A stretch of 64,000 nucleotides of DNA, taken from assembly GCA_027924585.1 (NCBI GenBank), contig BSBM01000826.1, forward strand, positions 11,749,501-11,813,500. Reading direction: 5' to 3'. The position numbers were made by a program, and so were the translations under genes. The stretch comes from Larix kaempferi (taxonomy: Eukaryota; Streptophyta; Pinopsida; Pinales; Pinaceae). Shown one piece after another: positions 45,535 to 56,416 of this stretch. Within the stretch, counting starts at the first letter, position 1. Each line of letters starts with the position of its first letter. The notes under the pieces are model-generated. The model worked only from the letters and a program-made list of their open reading frames with translations, did no database searches and was not told the origin of the DNA.

Positions 45535-46110
45535 TTACATTTCAAAATTTTTCTTAAGACTAGATTTCACATGGGTCATAAGCTTAGGGTCACTACCAGT
45601 AAGAATAAGTTCATCAACATATAGGACAAGTATGATGAGATGGTTTCCTAATTTCTTGGTATAGACATTGGGGTCAGAACGGAATCTAGAAAAAGCAGTG
45701 TCAAGGAGAAAGCTATCCATTTTGGCATACCAAACTCTAGGAGCTTGCTTAAGGCCATATAAGGATTTCTTAAGGCGATAGACAAGGCTAGAGTGATTCT
45801 GAACATATCCAAGAGGTTGTTCCATGTAAATTTCCTCCCGTAAATCACCATGTAAGAAGGCAGACTTGACATCCATTTGATAGACTTCCTAGTTATGTAA
45901 GGCTGCAAGGGAAAGAACAAGGTGGATGGAGTTCATTTTTGCAACAGGAGCAAAGGTTTCATTGTAGTCAATCCCTTCAACTTGGGAAAAAACTTTGGAA
46001 ACTAACATTTCCTTAAGTATTTCAACACTTCCATCTGATGCATACTTAGTTCTGTAGACCCATTTACATTTGATAAGTTTCTTCCTTTTGGAAGAGGTAC
46101 AAGATCCCAA
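45535..46110 (-). pseudogene. Copia reverse transcriptase
   Basis: First part (46110-45889): KCKWVYRTKYASDGSVE, FSQVEGIDYNETFAPVAKMN. A stop follows 'AALHN'. Second part (45876-45535): MDVKSAFLHGDLREEIYMEQ, VYRLKKSLYGLKQAPRVWY and LIILVLYVDELILTGSD. The catalytic YVDD box reads YVDE, so the second metal-binding Asp is Glu. With the stops this copy is inactive. Confidence 0.9.
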
Positions 46111-46439
46111 GTATCATTCACCATTAAGGAACGATATTCTTCATCCATAGCTGCATCTTAATCTGGATTTCCTGAAGCGTCTGCAAAATTTTCTAGATCA
46201 TGATTCTCGGAAAATTGAGCCAAAAGAGAAAAGGCTCGCTGAAACTAAGAATGTGTTCAACGTTGATCTCTAGGATCACCGACAAGATAACCAGCTACTT
46301 CACATGGTGAATGGACCCATCAAGGAAGCACTTGTGCTTATGAAACTAGAGGAACATGAGCAACAAGAGGTGGATTTTCATCCTCATTGTCATCATCAGA
46401 AACTGGAGTTGGAAACCTGTCAACGAAGTTGGAAGAAGA

Positions 46440-47488
46440 AGAAGAAGGCACAATCGCCTAATCAGGCTTGCAGGCCAAAGATGGCACAATTGCCTTGTTA
46501 GGCTCGCAGGCCAAAGATGGCACAATCGCCTTGTTAGGCTCGTAGGCCAAGAGATTTTCATCAAATTTAACATCTTTTCTAATGATTACATCATGAGAAT
46601 GTGGTTGAAGAAGTCTATAACCTTTTATATCTTTAGAATATCCAACAAATATGCACTTTTCACTTTTAGGCTGCAATGCTTTCCATTTTTCATTCGGAAT
46701 GTGAGCCCATGCTTCACTACCAAACACAAGGAAGTGACGTACATCTAGTTTAATTTTAATCCATGCTTCTTCCAGTGTGATACCTTGTAAAGCTTTAGTG
46801 GGGGTGCGATTAACTATGTAATTGCACAATTTATGGCTTCAGCCCAAAATTGAAGACTTAGTCCCTTAGATTGGATCATACAATTAGACATTTCTTTTAA
46901 AGTGCAGTTCTTCCGTTCAGCTACATAATTTTGTTGTGGTGTATATGGAACAATGTGTTGTTATTGGATTCCTTGTTCAATGCAGAAAGTAGTGAACTTT
47001 TTGTTAACATATTCTCCTCCATTGTCAGATCTTAACTTAATAATTTCATGACTAGATTGTTTTTCAGCAAGGGCCTCGTAGGCCAAGAACATGTTAAATA
47101 CTTTGCTCTTAAGTTTTAGGAAATAAACCCAAGTGCATATGGTTTAATCATCAATGAAAGTTAAGAAATATTTGAAACCAGAAAAGGAAGCAGATGAAAG
47201 AGGACCACACAAGTCACTATGCAAAAGCTCCAAGGGAACCGAGGCATGCCAAGAGGCACATTTGTCAAAACTGTCCTGATGATGTTTTTCGAGTACACAA
47301 CTGGAATAGACACCATCCCTACAAGATACCATTGGAAGACCTGTCACCATATTGTATTTACATAGTTGTTGCAATGAGCGATAATTTAAGTGACCAAATC
47401 GCTCATGCCAAAGTTTGCTCAAGTTATCACTATGAGCAACAAAAACTGAAGGAAAAGGTGATGACCCAAAGTTGTTAAATTTGTACAA
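46440..47488 (-). pseudogene. Copia GAG-pre-integrase and integrase
   Basis: Open frame 47488-47144: LWHERFGHLNYRSLQQLCK, CVLEKHHQDSF (zinc-binding part), then LHSDLCGPLSSASFSGFKYF. The middle (47143-46830) is broken but shows SDNGGEYVNKKF-like and YTPQQN..AERKNCTL blocks of the catalytic core. Open frame 46829-46458: NRTPTKALQGITLEEAW, FLVFGSEAWAHIP, KCIFVGYSKDIKGYRLL, the integrase C-terminal part. Element integration enzyme, now broken by at least three stops. Confidence 0.85.
46447..46554 (-). repeat. 36-bp coding minisatellite in Copia
   Basis: Three units of 36 bp (starts 46447, 46483, 46519) encoding the 12-residue unit ACEPNKAIVPSL in the variable linker between integrase and RT. In frame, with one or two differences per unit. 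Confidence 0.9.
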
Positions 47489-47524
47489 CCTGGTAATATC
47501 ATCAACAATTCTAGTTGCTAGGAC

Positions 47525-48013
47525 CTATTGAGGATCTTTACAATCCTTGATTACAACTTGGTGACGTGTAAACGTCACAGTTGTACCTTCACCAGAATGA
47601 GTGATTTGATAGACTGATAACAAATTGCAGGAAATTATTGGAACACATAGTACATCACTAAAATGACCATTATCTACTGGAATTGTTCCAGCTCCTACAA
47701 CACTTAGAGATCTATCATCACCAACAAATATTTGATTGGTGTTACATTCATGCATAGTAGAAAAGATGGCTTGATCCTTAGCCATATGATAAGATGCTCC
47801 AGAATCAATGAGCCATTCAATTGAAGTAGAAGAAGAAGATGCATTATAAGAATAACCAGAAGCACAAAGTGCATGTCCATGAGAGGTAGATTCTGAAGGC
47901 GAATCTAGGCTGATGTGGTGCTTCTTCATTGCTGCTTCCAAGGCTTCCATCTTTCCCGCAATAGTTGCAATGATGCTTAGTTTTCTTGCCTTTTGGCTTG
48001 GATCCTTTGTCAT
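47525..48013 (-). pseudogene. Copia protease
   Basis: Open frame of 162 codons. After the knuckle (out of frame relative to gag) it reads IEWLIDSGASYHMAKDQAIF with the catalytic DSGAS intact. Then come VGDDRSLSVVGAGTI and DVLCVPIISCNLLSVYQIT, the usual Copia protease strands. The N-terminal part shares the zinc-knuckle sequence with gag in the other frame. Confidence 0.85.
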
Positions 48014-48743
48014 TTTTTAAAGAAGGAGTTGACTGAGAGGGTTTGGGACCCTTGTTTGACTTATTATTGCGAAAATTTTGTTTCTTGGGAGGCTTGGACT
48101 TTTCTTTCTGTTGGGACAATAAGGCTTTCTCGGATGTATCTGCATTGTTAATTATTCCAAGATGGATAGGCTTATATTGCTCTCTAATCAAGGAATCAAA
48201 AAAGGATTCAAGACTAGGCTCTTGATAGCTAGCTGCATTCAAGGATTCTTTCATGGAGTAAAATGTACATACAAAAATAGAATATGCAAGTCAAAGTTTT
48301 GAAATATTGTGATAAATGTATTGTTTGTCTTCCCTCTTAATCTTGCATTCTGCACATAAGAGTTTAAGAGTTTTATACTTAGGTAAATAATATCTAATGC
48401 ATGAAAAATTACTTGGATTTAAAGAAATCAACTCATTTTTGAGTTGGTGACCTCGAATTTCATTGTGTTTACCAAACAAAGATTCCAACTTGTCCCAAGC
48501 AGCATCAGGTTCATCAATTCCAGATATGAGGAATCGCAAATTAGTAGATATTGACATCCCAATCAATCCACGAGCATCGTCACATCTATTTTTCCATTTT
48601 ATTTTCTTATCATAATCAGTGGGTTCTGTTTCTTTCCCTGATGTAATTATGAAAAATCCTCTACTTCGTAGAACATCCTCCATACGATATTTCCATGAGA
48701 AATAGTTGGAACTGGTAAGTAGAATATCACAAGGGGAGGCCAT
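47844..48743 (-). pseudogene. Copia gag
   Basis: Starts ATG at 48743 (MASPCDILLTSSNYFSWKYR), with gag helices GFFIITSGKE, ARGLIGMSIS, LESLFGKHNEIRG. A single TGA at about 48291-48293 interrupts it, then it continues open in the same frame (SMKESLNAASYQEPSLESFF, IREQYKPIHLG). The CCHC knuckle region begins HHCNYCGKDG near 47965 but loses its frame there, so the last His and Cys lie in the protease frame. Confidence 0.85.
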
Positions 48744-49863
48744 ATTTGTAAATTAATGGTTGTAAAAGGAGAAACCAATAGTCTTGATGCGAAGAGCTTG
48801 AAAAAATAGGTGGTTTAAAAAAAAATGGCACTGAAATCTAACTCTATATGATGAAGTTATGCTTGATCAAAAGAATGTTGAAGATGTCCCCAATAGTAAC
48901 GTGGTAGATAGAGAATGACCAGCTAAAAAAAAAGGACCCCCCTGTTCCCAAGATGAACCTTTGACAGTCACTTTACAAGAAAGTTGTTTTAAGGGAATCA
49001 CTTTTGTAAAATAACTGATTTCACTTTTACAATGATGTTACTTTAAATAGTGGAGCAATAAAAAGGAACTTAAGTGACTCACTTTTTATTTTTATTTTTT
49101 TTATTATTTAAGTGAGATGCACTTTTACAATAAAGTAAATTGAAAATAGAAATTGCATGCACTTTTTCTTTTAAAAGTAGCTTCCTAAGACTTGAACTCA
49201 AGACCTATTAAGGAATAAAGCAACTTTGAACCAAGTGGGCTAGATTAAAAGGTATGTAAAATATGAGGAGGAAAGGTTTTTTTTTTTTTTACTCCTCTTG
49301 CTCGGTTTCATGTTTGCCTTTTTTCCTACAAATCACACCACAAACCAAAACAAAAAAAAATTTCCACACTTGTGGGGTTAGATCTAATTAGCTTGCCCAA
49401 AAAGTCTACATTTTCTCTCTGTTTCTGATTTGCCAAGATTGCACAAGGTGCACGGCAAAGAGCATACGCAGTCGAGAAAAACCCTCTCCCTTTCTGTTTT
49501 TGAATCGTCGAGATCGCACAAGGTGCACAACAAAGAGCATATGTAGACAGGGAAAACAACAATCCAAAACAAAAAATAAAATCTAATAACAAAAACTGAT
49601 AAAATATGAGATTAAAAAAAAATATAAAAAGCGTCACTGTAACATTATACCTTCAGATCTGATGAAATATGCGTTTCTGAGGCAAACAGGAACCATTTTC
49701 GATCAAATGAAAACTATTTCCCAATGGAAACGGTGCTCTAGATGCAATGGAACACCTCCCACAGCATAAAAATGAAAAGAAATACTAGAAACAGAAACCC
49801 TTTCAATTTTCAGCAACAACAGTTCAAGATCTAGATCATAATCGGAAGTGGCTCTTCATAAAA
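48744..49863 (-). other. Copia leader region
   Basis: 1.1 kb between primer-binding site and gag with no recognised frame. Contains a duplicated phrase of about 60 bp around 49415-49540 (CACAAGGTGCACGGCAAAGAGCATA and its near copy), read in two frames. Confidence 0.6.
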
Positions 49864-49875
49864 GCTCTGATACCA
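49864..49875 (-). other. Copia primer-binding site
   Basis: Plus strand GCTCTGATACCA, element strand TGGTATCAGAGC, the initiator tRNA-Met site, flush with the 5' LTR. Confidence 0.95.
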
Positions 49876-50334
49876 TGTTCGGGTACACAAGGTACTCCCA
49901 AAAGACGAAACACCTAGAGAAACCACTTCACATAAATAGATCACAGATAAACACACTGATGTTTTGACGTGGTTTAAACCCTCGAGATGGAAACACTCCA
50001 CAGACCCAGCCAAATAGCTTCTACAGAGCAATTTATTATGCAAAGAAAGAAAGTTACAAATGAGCTTCTCATAATCGATCAACTTTCCAATGACCCTCCA
50101 TGATATTTATATAGAGATCATGGACTAATCGGGTGTTAAGCCATGCATCAAGGGTAGGTATGAACTAAGAGAAGTTGAGCCGTCGGATCACTCTATGTCT
50201 AGAAAATATCATGACCATCGGATTTAAATATTTACAAATGCATACTAATGCATACTAAAGAAACACACTTTACCTAACAGATCTATTACACAAGTTAATC
50301 TTAACTAACTCCTAAGTGTCTAAATATACTAACA
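49876..50334 (-). repeat. Copia 5' LTR
   Basis: 459 bp, TGTTCGGG...CTAACA on the plus strand, followed by CCATC. The homologue of 44121-44579. Confidence 0.9.
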
Positions 50335-50339
50335 CCATC

Positions 50340-52300
50340 AAGTGAATAAATGTGTTGAGGTCGAACCTGATGTGACATCGTCTGATTACTAATCAATGAT
50401 GTATACCATTAACAAATGCGAGATAACCCACCAATAATGAAAATGGGAATCAAGGAACAGAGTACAATCATCAACGTGCGAATATATATGTTGAAGTCGA
50501 ACACTAGGATGAATCCATCGATCAGGGGACATTGATGTATTCCCAAAACTTTCGATGGCGAGAGAACATACCACTAATGACTGCAAGCCTCAAGGTACTC
50601 AACCGAACTCTAAGTCTCAAATTCTAGAATAAATGAGTTGGGGTCGATGGAACGAAACTCGCTAGAAGGAAGGCATTAAGGCATCGCCCATCAACCAGCA
50701 CGAGGTACCAGCTACGCTTAAATATTTGGAAGAACTCAGATGGAATGGACTGACTCGATAAGGATGGCCGACATGTAATAGTCAAGAGATCTGAGGAGTG
50801 GCCGACTCTGGTTTCAGGACTTCCTTTGAATAAGAGCATGAGCAGATGGATAAAGTCAGGCAACATAGACTCAAAAAATCGGGTATAATGACACTGTGCG
50901 ATGCAGAAAGCATCAACAAAGGGCTCCATAATGACTGGAAGCTTAACCATCCAGTGGAGTAATAACAAAGAAACGAGTATAGCTCCTAAGTTCCTACTAT
51001 AGTCCCAACTCATAATGAATGGAGTGGAGTGAATGCTCTGTTCAAAGGCGACACAACAGCTGCCAACTAGAATTAGTAACCATAATCTCGTCCGTCTTTT
51101 TAATTTTTTAATTTTTTTTGTCTTTTTCATATTTGGGAAAGCTTGAAAAACCAAATTGCTTATAGTATAACAAGTGAGGGAACGAGTGTCAAGTAGCGAG
51201 AAAACTAGTTCCAAGCAGTGGAACATACCTATGATCAATGCAAGGAAGCATGTGCAGGATGTGGACACTTGGGGGGGTTCCCTTAGGTTCAAGGGTCATC
51301 AAACTGTGAAAGGAAAATGAAAGCTCTGCATGGCTCGACAGGGAAACGTGCTTAGGCACCAAGCTAATAATCGAGTAAGCGTGAGCCGACACAAGGCTCA
51401 AGTGGCAAGCAGGATCATGCAATGCAATCACAACTTGATATAAATGGGGGGATTCCTTATGGAAGATGCCCAGCATAAGACAAAGTAGAGTATGAGTCTT
51501 TATTGCAAAGTCATGGCATAACTACAAAGGACTCCCAATCCTAAAGAGAAAAAACAGCATGGGCACCAAAAGGCATAAAAGGGCTCCAACTAGGGCTTCG
51601 ATGGTCGGATAGGCCCTACCGCCAAATAATGACACTTCTATAACAGTTTGAAGGCTCTGTGTCGGTTAAGAAGCTAGGTCGCACTTAGGGTTAATGAAAA
51701 TGGTCAAATGGTCAAATGCATATGCAAGTGAAAATGACATCTAACCTATATGCTAGGTGTGAAACAAACCTGTCGTAGGTGCGAAACGGTCAAAAACCAA
51801 CTCTTGTCGAAGAAATCTGTTCAAAATACTACTCCAAGACATTACATTAGTCCAAAACAGCTTAAAATGGTAAAACTATGGAAAAGTGGGTTTTGAAAAC
51901 TACAAATAGTAATAAAAAATTACAATTCACAATTCATTTTTATAATTCACCCAAAATAGTGGTTTTGGTTAGTTTTCACCTTGGATTTCAATTGTTGATT
52001 GCTGGAGCTACGAGCATCCCTTTGTCGAGCCGTCTGGAGTAGGTTAGTCACCTCATCCCCCTCTTTCATTTGATAGATTTTAATTCCGTTCTTAGTGGTC
52101 CAAATTTATTATTAGGGCAGCCCTACTTCTCCAGGGCGTTGTAGGTAGGCTATAGCTCTGCGGGTCATAGGTAGGGCCTTCTAGACGCGGTCAATGCTTC
52201 CGTTGACCATGAGTAGATGCCTTTGTTTTCTCAATTTCCTGTGGGTATGGCCATGAAGTTGGTTTTTTAAATGTTAAAAGATAAAAAACTTTTGTTTCTT
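50340..52300. other. Retroelement-flanking DNA without a recognised gene
   Basis: Probably the region between the 3' end of the Gypsy element on the minus strand and its LTR. A minus frame of 222 codons (50624-51292) is open and has hydrophobic runs (LWLLILVGSCCVAF, GAILVSLLLLHWM), but resembles nothing I know. The plus strand shows no frame. 51100-51125 is T-rich. Confidence 0.45.
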
Positions 52301-52308
52301 CCTCCAGG

Positions 52309-53571
52309 ATGGTTCTTGAGTGGAGGGAAAGAGAGCATGATCTTGTGTATGAGGCTATCCACCAAGATTTGTCTGTGTAACAAGCACTACAAGCGTGTGG
52401 GATTTACAAGTTTTGGATCATTGGGGGTTTGAGGGCCCAAAACCAATTGCTCTGCCGGTTGACAGACTACTGGGACGTAGACACACAGAAATTCAACATA
52501 GATGGTCAAACACTCTCCTTAGAGGTGGATGACATATATTTCATCGCAGGGTTGTCCCGCAGAAGGGAGGTGGCTAGTCTTCGATCTCGCACTCTAGGTG
52601 GTGGGATCACCATTCCCGACTACATAGAGTGATACTGTCTTCCTGGTACCCAAAAGGTGGGAAGTGAGGTACCCATTGGAGTTATAGTGGGTTTGAGTAT
52701 GAATATCATAGTGTCCCCCATCATCAGGATTATAGGTTCAGCAGCTCTACACTAGGATTCAAGTTCGGTGATGTTATATGCCACAGAGTGCATGAGGCCC
52801 ACAGTATATGACTAAGGAAAAAGTTAGTGGTGTCTCTAAAGACCCAGTTAACGGAGTGAAAGCATGGGCAGGAAAAGAACTTTGGGTATGGCAACATACT
52901 ATGCAGCTTCTTCTTCGAGAGTTTTGGGGCTTAGTCCGAGGGTTGAAGTCCCTCTGCAAAGTCTCTATGACCTAGCTTTGACCCAGTGGGCCGAGGTACT
53001 AACGTGGCAGGGTGGTGGCCGACAGGAATCACTGTTACATATGAGTTCTTCCACTAGTGGTCGTGACAGGTCATTTCCATCGATGACTACCCATATGCAG
53101 GGATAGACTATGGGGGCAACTGGTACATGCCGCTCCCTCCAGGGGCCACATTCGGAGACATTGGTAGGTTAATCTTTTTATGTTTTTTCTAAAAAAAAAT
53201 TTGGTATTTTTTGTTATAATGGAAATGCAAAAATATTTTTGGTGTAGTATCACGTATTCACATCACACTGTTTGCTCGCAGATGCTGGTCCGCGAAGACT
53301 AGATGGTTTCCTGAGACATCGTCGGTGGGATAGGGGTGGAGAGGTAGTTGGTGCTGTAGTAGAGCGCATGCTTGAGACCATACGATTCAACCTATCCCAT
53401 ATGACCGCTAGAGTACCCATGATCGAGGTAGAGAATATGCCAGAGGCGATGGAACATCATGTAGTAGGAGTACCGGGCACTTGTGAGTGGTTACTGCGGC
53501 GCATAGCCAATGTAGTACAATATTATGTCCAGACTCATCCTACCAAGGCCGCTAGGCTTCCTAGGAGATAG
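52309..53571 (+). pseudogene. Plant-mobile-domain-like gene, decayed, with intron
   Basis: Reading rightward from the ATG at 52309: WREREHDLVYEAI, LRAQNQLLCRLTDYWDVDTQ, FNIDGQTLSLEVDDIYFIAG LSRRREV. The 'L...W...T.TF...G..ltLeDv..l.GL' pattern is typical of the plant mobile domain (PMD). Further frames continue with stops (VVGLSMN-like, YAGIDYGGNWYMPLPPGATFGDI). A GT-AG intron is likely at 53164-53281: joined across it the reading is FGDI-D-AGPRRLDGFLR, and the second exon is open to the TAG at 53571 (VVERMLETIRFNLSHM, EWLLRRIANVVQYYV). A pyrimidine-rich AG site just before the ATG (52291-52307) hints at another upstream exon. It lies antisense to the Gypsy integrase and RNase H on its right. 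PMD genes are known both as host genes and as cargo of retrotransposons and MULEs. Confidence 0.55.
53164..53281 (+). other. Likely spliceosomal intron
   Basis: 118 bp, GTAGGT at the left end and TTTGCTCGCAG at the right, T-rich inside. Its removal joins two open stretches in the same frame. Confidence 0.6.
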
Positions 53572-53746
53572 ATATCTCAAGGTTCCATATTTTGTATCGA
53601 TATGTATATTGTTTAGGGATATGGGCTCCATTTTTGTACTGTGACACCACTTTTGTGGACTTATTATTTATAAAAAACTCTGATTCTCTAGTTCTACTAT
53701 ATGTGTATGTACAAATGTATGAATGTGCATTTATTTGTGTTGTTTA
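53572..53746. other. Spacer between converging frames
   Basis: T-rich DNA between the stop of the mobile-domain-like gene (plus) and the stop of the RNase H frame (minus). Possible 3' UTRs; no gene. Confidence 0.5.
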
Positions 53747-54172
53747 TTATGAATGTGACAAATTCCAATCTAGGACATAGTTAGCATATGCATCATATAC
53801 ATGATTAAAACTTCTCGGAACATGAATGTATGTAATGGAAACAAAATAGTGCTTGAAGAGTCTTACCCTTAAGAACCTCTGTCGTAAAGTAGGATCCCTC
53901 ACACGGTACTGACCATTCAATTGAGACACAAATAGTTGTGAATCCAGGCGGACTTCTAAAGACTGGATACCATGTGAAATGGCATCACGAAGTAGCTCGA
54001 CAATGACACTGTACTCAACCACATTGTTGGATGGAGGACCAAGACAAGCACCTCCCAAAGACACAATCTGATGGTCAGGTGAATAAATGACCCACATAGC
54101 AGAATCAAGTCATTGCATATGACGGCTAGCACCATCCGCGAATACCAAGAACATTGGATATTCCACTGACAT
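53747..54172 (-). pseudogene. Second RNase H (archaeal/plant type) downstream of integrase
   Basis: 142 codons from the ATG at 54172 (MSVEYPMFLVFADGASRHMQ; first catalytic Asp in ADGAS) with one TGA, then NNVVEYSVIVELLRDAI (Glu), LEVRLDSQLFVSQLNG (Asp) and NHVYDAYANYVL (last acid of the DxxAN box). This is the RVT_3-like second RNase H of Tat-type Gypsy elements, which differs from the Ty3 RNase H next to RT. It stands 113 bp downstream of the integrase end on the same strand. Confidence 0.7.
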
Positions 54173-54285
54173 CTATCAACCAAACGGAAGCAAATCAACA
54201 GACCAAAAAAAACCAAAAGAAACCTAAACTATGTACAGAAGAAACTATACAATAGTATACAAAAGTACTAGCTCGAACTAGAAGT

Positions 54286-54868
54286 TCAAGCATAATACCG
54301 CTTGAGGTAGAGCCCATTTCTAGGCTCCTTCAAGGAATTCCCTTCATAATATTCCAATTCATAGGCTCCTTTCTCAAGGAAACACCTCACTACATAAGGA
54401 CCGTGCCACATGGGGTTAAGCTTGCCTACCCCCAGGGGTTCCTTAGCTTGGTCATACGAGAGGACCAAGTCACCTTCAGCATACTACCGGGGACAGACAT
54501 ACCTATCCTACTGAACCTTAACATGACATTTGTTGGCATCTATAGCCATGGCGGTATCTCGACGCTGCTCGTCAAGTTGCTCAAGGTGGATCAAATGTTG
54601 CTCAACATATGAGGTGTCAGGAAGGAGCTCTATGGCTAGTTTTAACGACAGGATTTCACATTCAATTGGTAATATAGACTCCACACCATGAACTAGTTGA
54701 AATGGTGAGAAACCGGTGGCAGTATTAACTGCGGTTTGATATGCCCATAGAGCAAGATATAACATAATGTGCCAGTTGCTCTTACTTTGTTGGATGGTAC
54801 ATTGGAGAATGGTCTTCAAGGACTTATTGACTTCCTCAACCTGACCATTCGCTTAGGGGTAATCCCCA
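54286..54868 (-). pseudogene. Gypsy integrase C-terminal part
   Basis: Reading leftward: a stop-bearing YPxANGQVEEVNKSLK segment at 54868-54820 (integrase Glu box), then open 54819-54508 with LALWAYQTAVNTATGFSPFQ, LVHGVESILPIECEILSLKL, then 54468-54286 with LNPMWHGPYVVRCFLEKGAY and GLYLKRYYA at the end. The N-terminal part and RT would lie to the right but are cut by unit E copy 2 at 54869. Confidence 0.8.
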
Positions 54869-55199
54869 GACCAAGTATGGTGGAACTGATAGCAAAAAGG
54901 TAACATAATGGCATCGACCCTACATAGAAGCAACACATACAAACAGTCAGGACGACCGAACGGTGGGGCAGCAGAGCTAAGACACGGTTCTTGAGGCACC
55001 GTTAATATGTCATTCATACTTAAATTCCTCGTCAAGTCAAGCTTTAATGCGGCCATATACATCCCAGCCGACCGTGCCAAACTCAGCCACTATAAATCCA
55101 AATCTTGAGGATTCCTAATTACTCTTATGCAGAGGGATTGAGAACTAGATCTCAAAGCTACCAGAACAAGATTGCGATCTAGAGAACACTGTATCATCC

Positions 55200-56416
55200 A
55201 TGGCTCTTAAAAAAGGTGAGTCGATGATGTGGTCTGTCGCTATTAAAGTCTGAGAGTTGGAGAAAGCTCAATCTCTCTTGGAGACTCATCTTCAATTGGT
55301 ACGGAACACCAAGGATTCGGAACCTATATGAAGAAGAGCTTGGACCGATATTTGTAAATGAGGGAAGGAATCTAATGGTCGCTCGAGAGAGCCAGCCGAC
55401 AAGCTTAGGAATACCACAATTCTACACTATATGAATGCACCTCTGCTAGAGAAATTTGGCATAGTGAAAGATATCATAGCTCAGTTCATAGTCATCCGAT
55501 ACCGTGATGGAAATTTTTATTTCGATGTCCTGGTCGAAATAAACATCTAACTTATTCACAAAATTAGAGGCTTGTTGAACAAAGGAGAAGATGTGTCGAC
55601 ACGATATAATCCTCAGATGATCAAAGAATTCATAGAACATCTCTCTGGTAAGAATTCCATAGGCTTAGTCGTCAGTCAAATTAAATATGAAAATTACAAG
55701 ATAGCTGTTAGAATTGTCTCTACTACACTTTCAAGTTCAGGTCGAGGCTCAGACCTTAAGACGACATGCTAGAGGCTATGATGAATGTGGAGGCGGCGAC
55801 AAAAATATACAAATGGTTTGATTTCCTGACTGACATAATAAAGAACTCATGCTATAGGTGCCAAGAAGAAGGTGCGGCTATCGGATATCCATCCTTGATC
55901 ATCTGGATAACCATGTCACACATCCGACCGGCGGGAAGTAAGGACTTTGCAGTCAAAAGAAATATTTTGATGGAGAAATTTTGGTGCTTTATGCATGGAG
56001 GCATCCGATTGGGATGTTCGACGGCTAGGATTTGGTTGGAAGCTTGGTTTCAAAACTTAAAAAATCAGTCGACTAGATGGAGAGTGCATAAGAATGTCAT
56101 AATAAGTCTACCTCCATCGGCGCATATTCAATTGGCACTGGATCATACATCTATTTGGTATTTGCAGGGTGTGGTCGGAGATGCAGTACCACTCGACTAC
56201 TACACTTCTCTCAATGATATTTTCACGGAGTTGAGCAGGTAGACCACCACAAAGTTAATAATTCTGGCACAGGAGTGCAAGGTCAATGTACCCATGATTG
56301 AACCTTTAACATATGCAGAAAAGGAGGAAGAGTATGAAAGTCGGCTTTACATGAGCAATTTCACTTTCAGAGCAGAACCAGCTATTGAGACAAATCCACT
56401 AGCACTTGAGTGCTAG
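55200..56416 (+). pseudogene. Unrecognised duplicated reading frame, copy 2
   Basis: The better-preserved copy. Part 1 (55200-55772) has four stops and the blocks LLETHLQLVRNTK, FGIVKDIIAQFIVIRYRDGN and EDVSTRYNPQMIKEFIEHL. Part 2 (55766-56242 open for 158 codons, then one stop and on to 56416) has ATKIYKWFDFLTDIIKNSCY, YPSLIIWITMSHIR, MEKFWCFMHGGIRLG, HIQLALDHTSIWYLQGVVGD and ECKVNVPMIEPL. The parts overlap at ATGCTAG exactly as in copy 1 (ATGTTAG). No family recognised. No signal peptide and no zinc motif visible. Confidence 0.6.

Larger units (their letters stand above)
44121..50334 (-). mobile_element. Complete Copia LTR retrotransposon, decayed
   Basis: 6214 bp, flanked by the 5-bp target-site duplication CCATC (44116-44120 and 50335-50339). 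Both LTRs are 459 bp and differ at about 10% of positions by eye, so the insertion is old. On the minus strand the order is LTR, tRNA-Met primer site, leader, gag, protease, integrase, reverse transcriptase, RNase H, polypurine tract, LTR, as expected for Copia. Every domain is present but each is broken by a stop or frameshift. The element sits inside other retroelement-derived DNA that reads on the same strand (Gypsy integrase and RNase H at 53747-54868). Confidence 0.95.
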
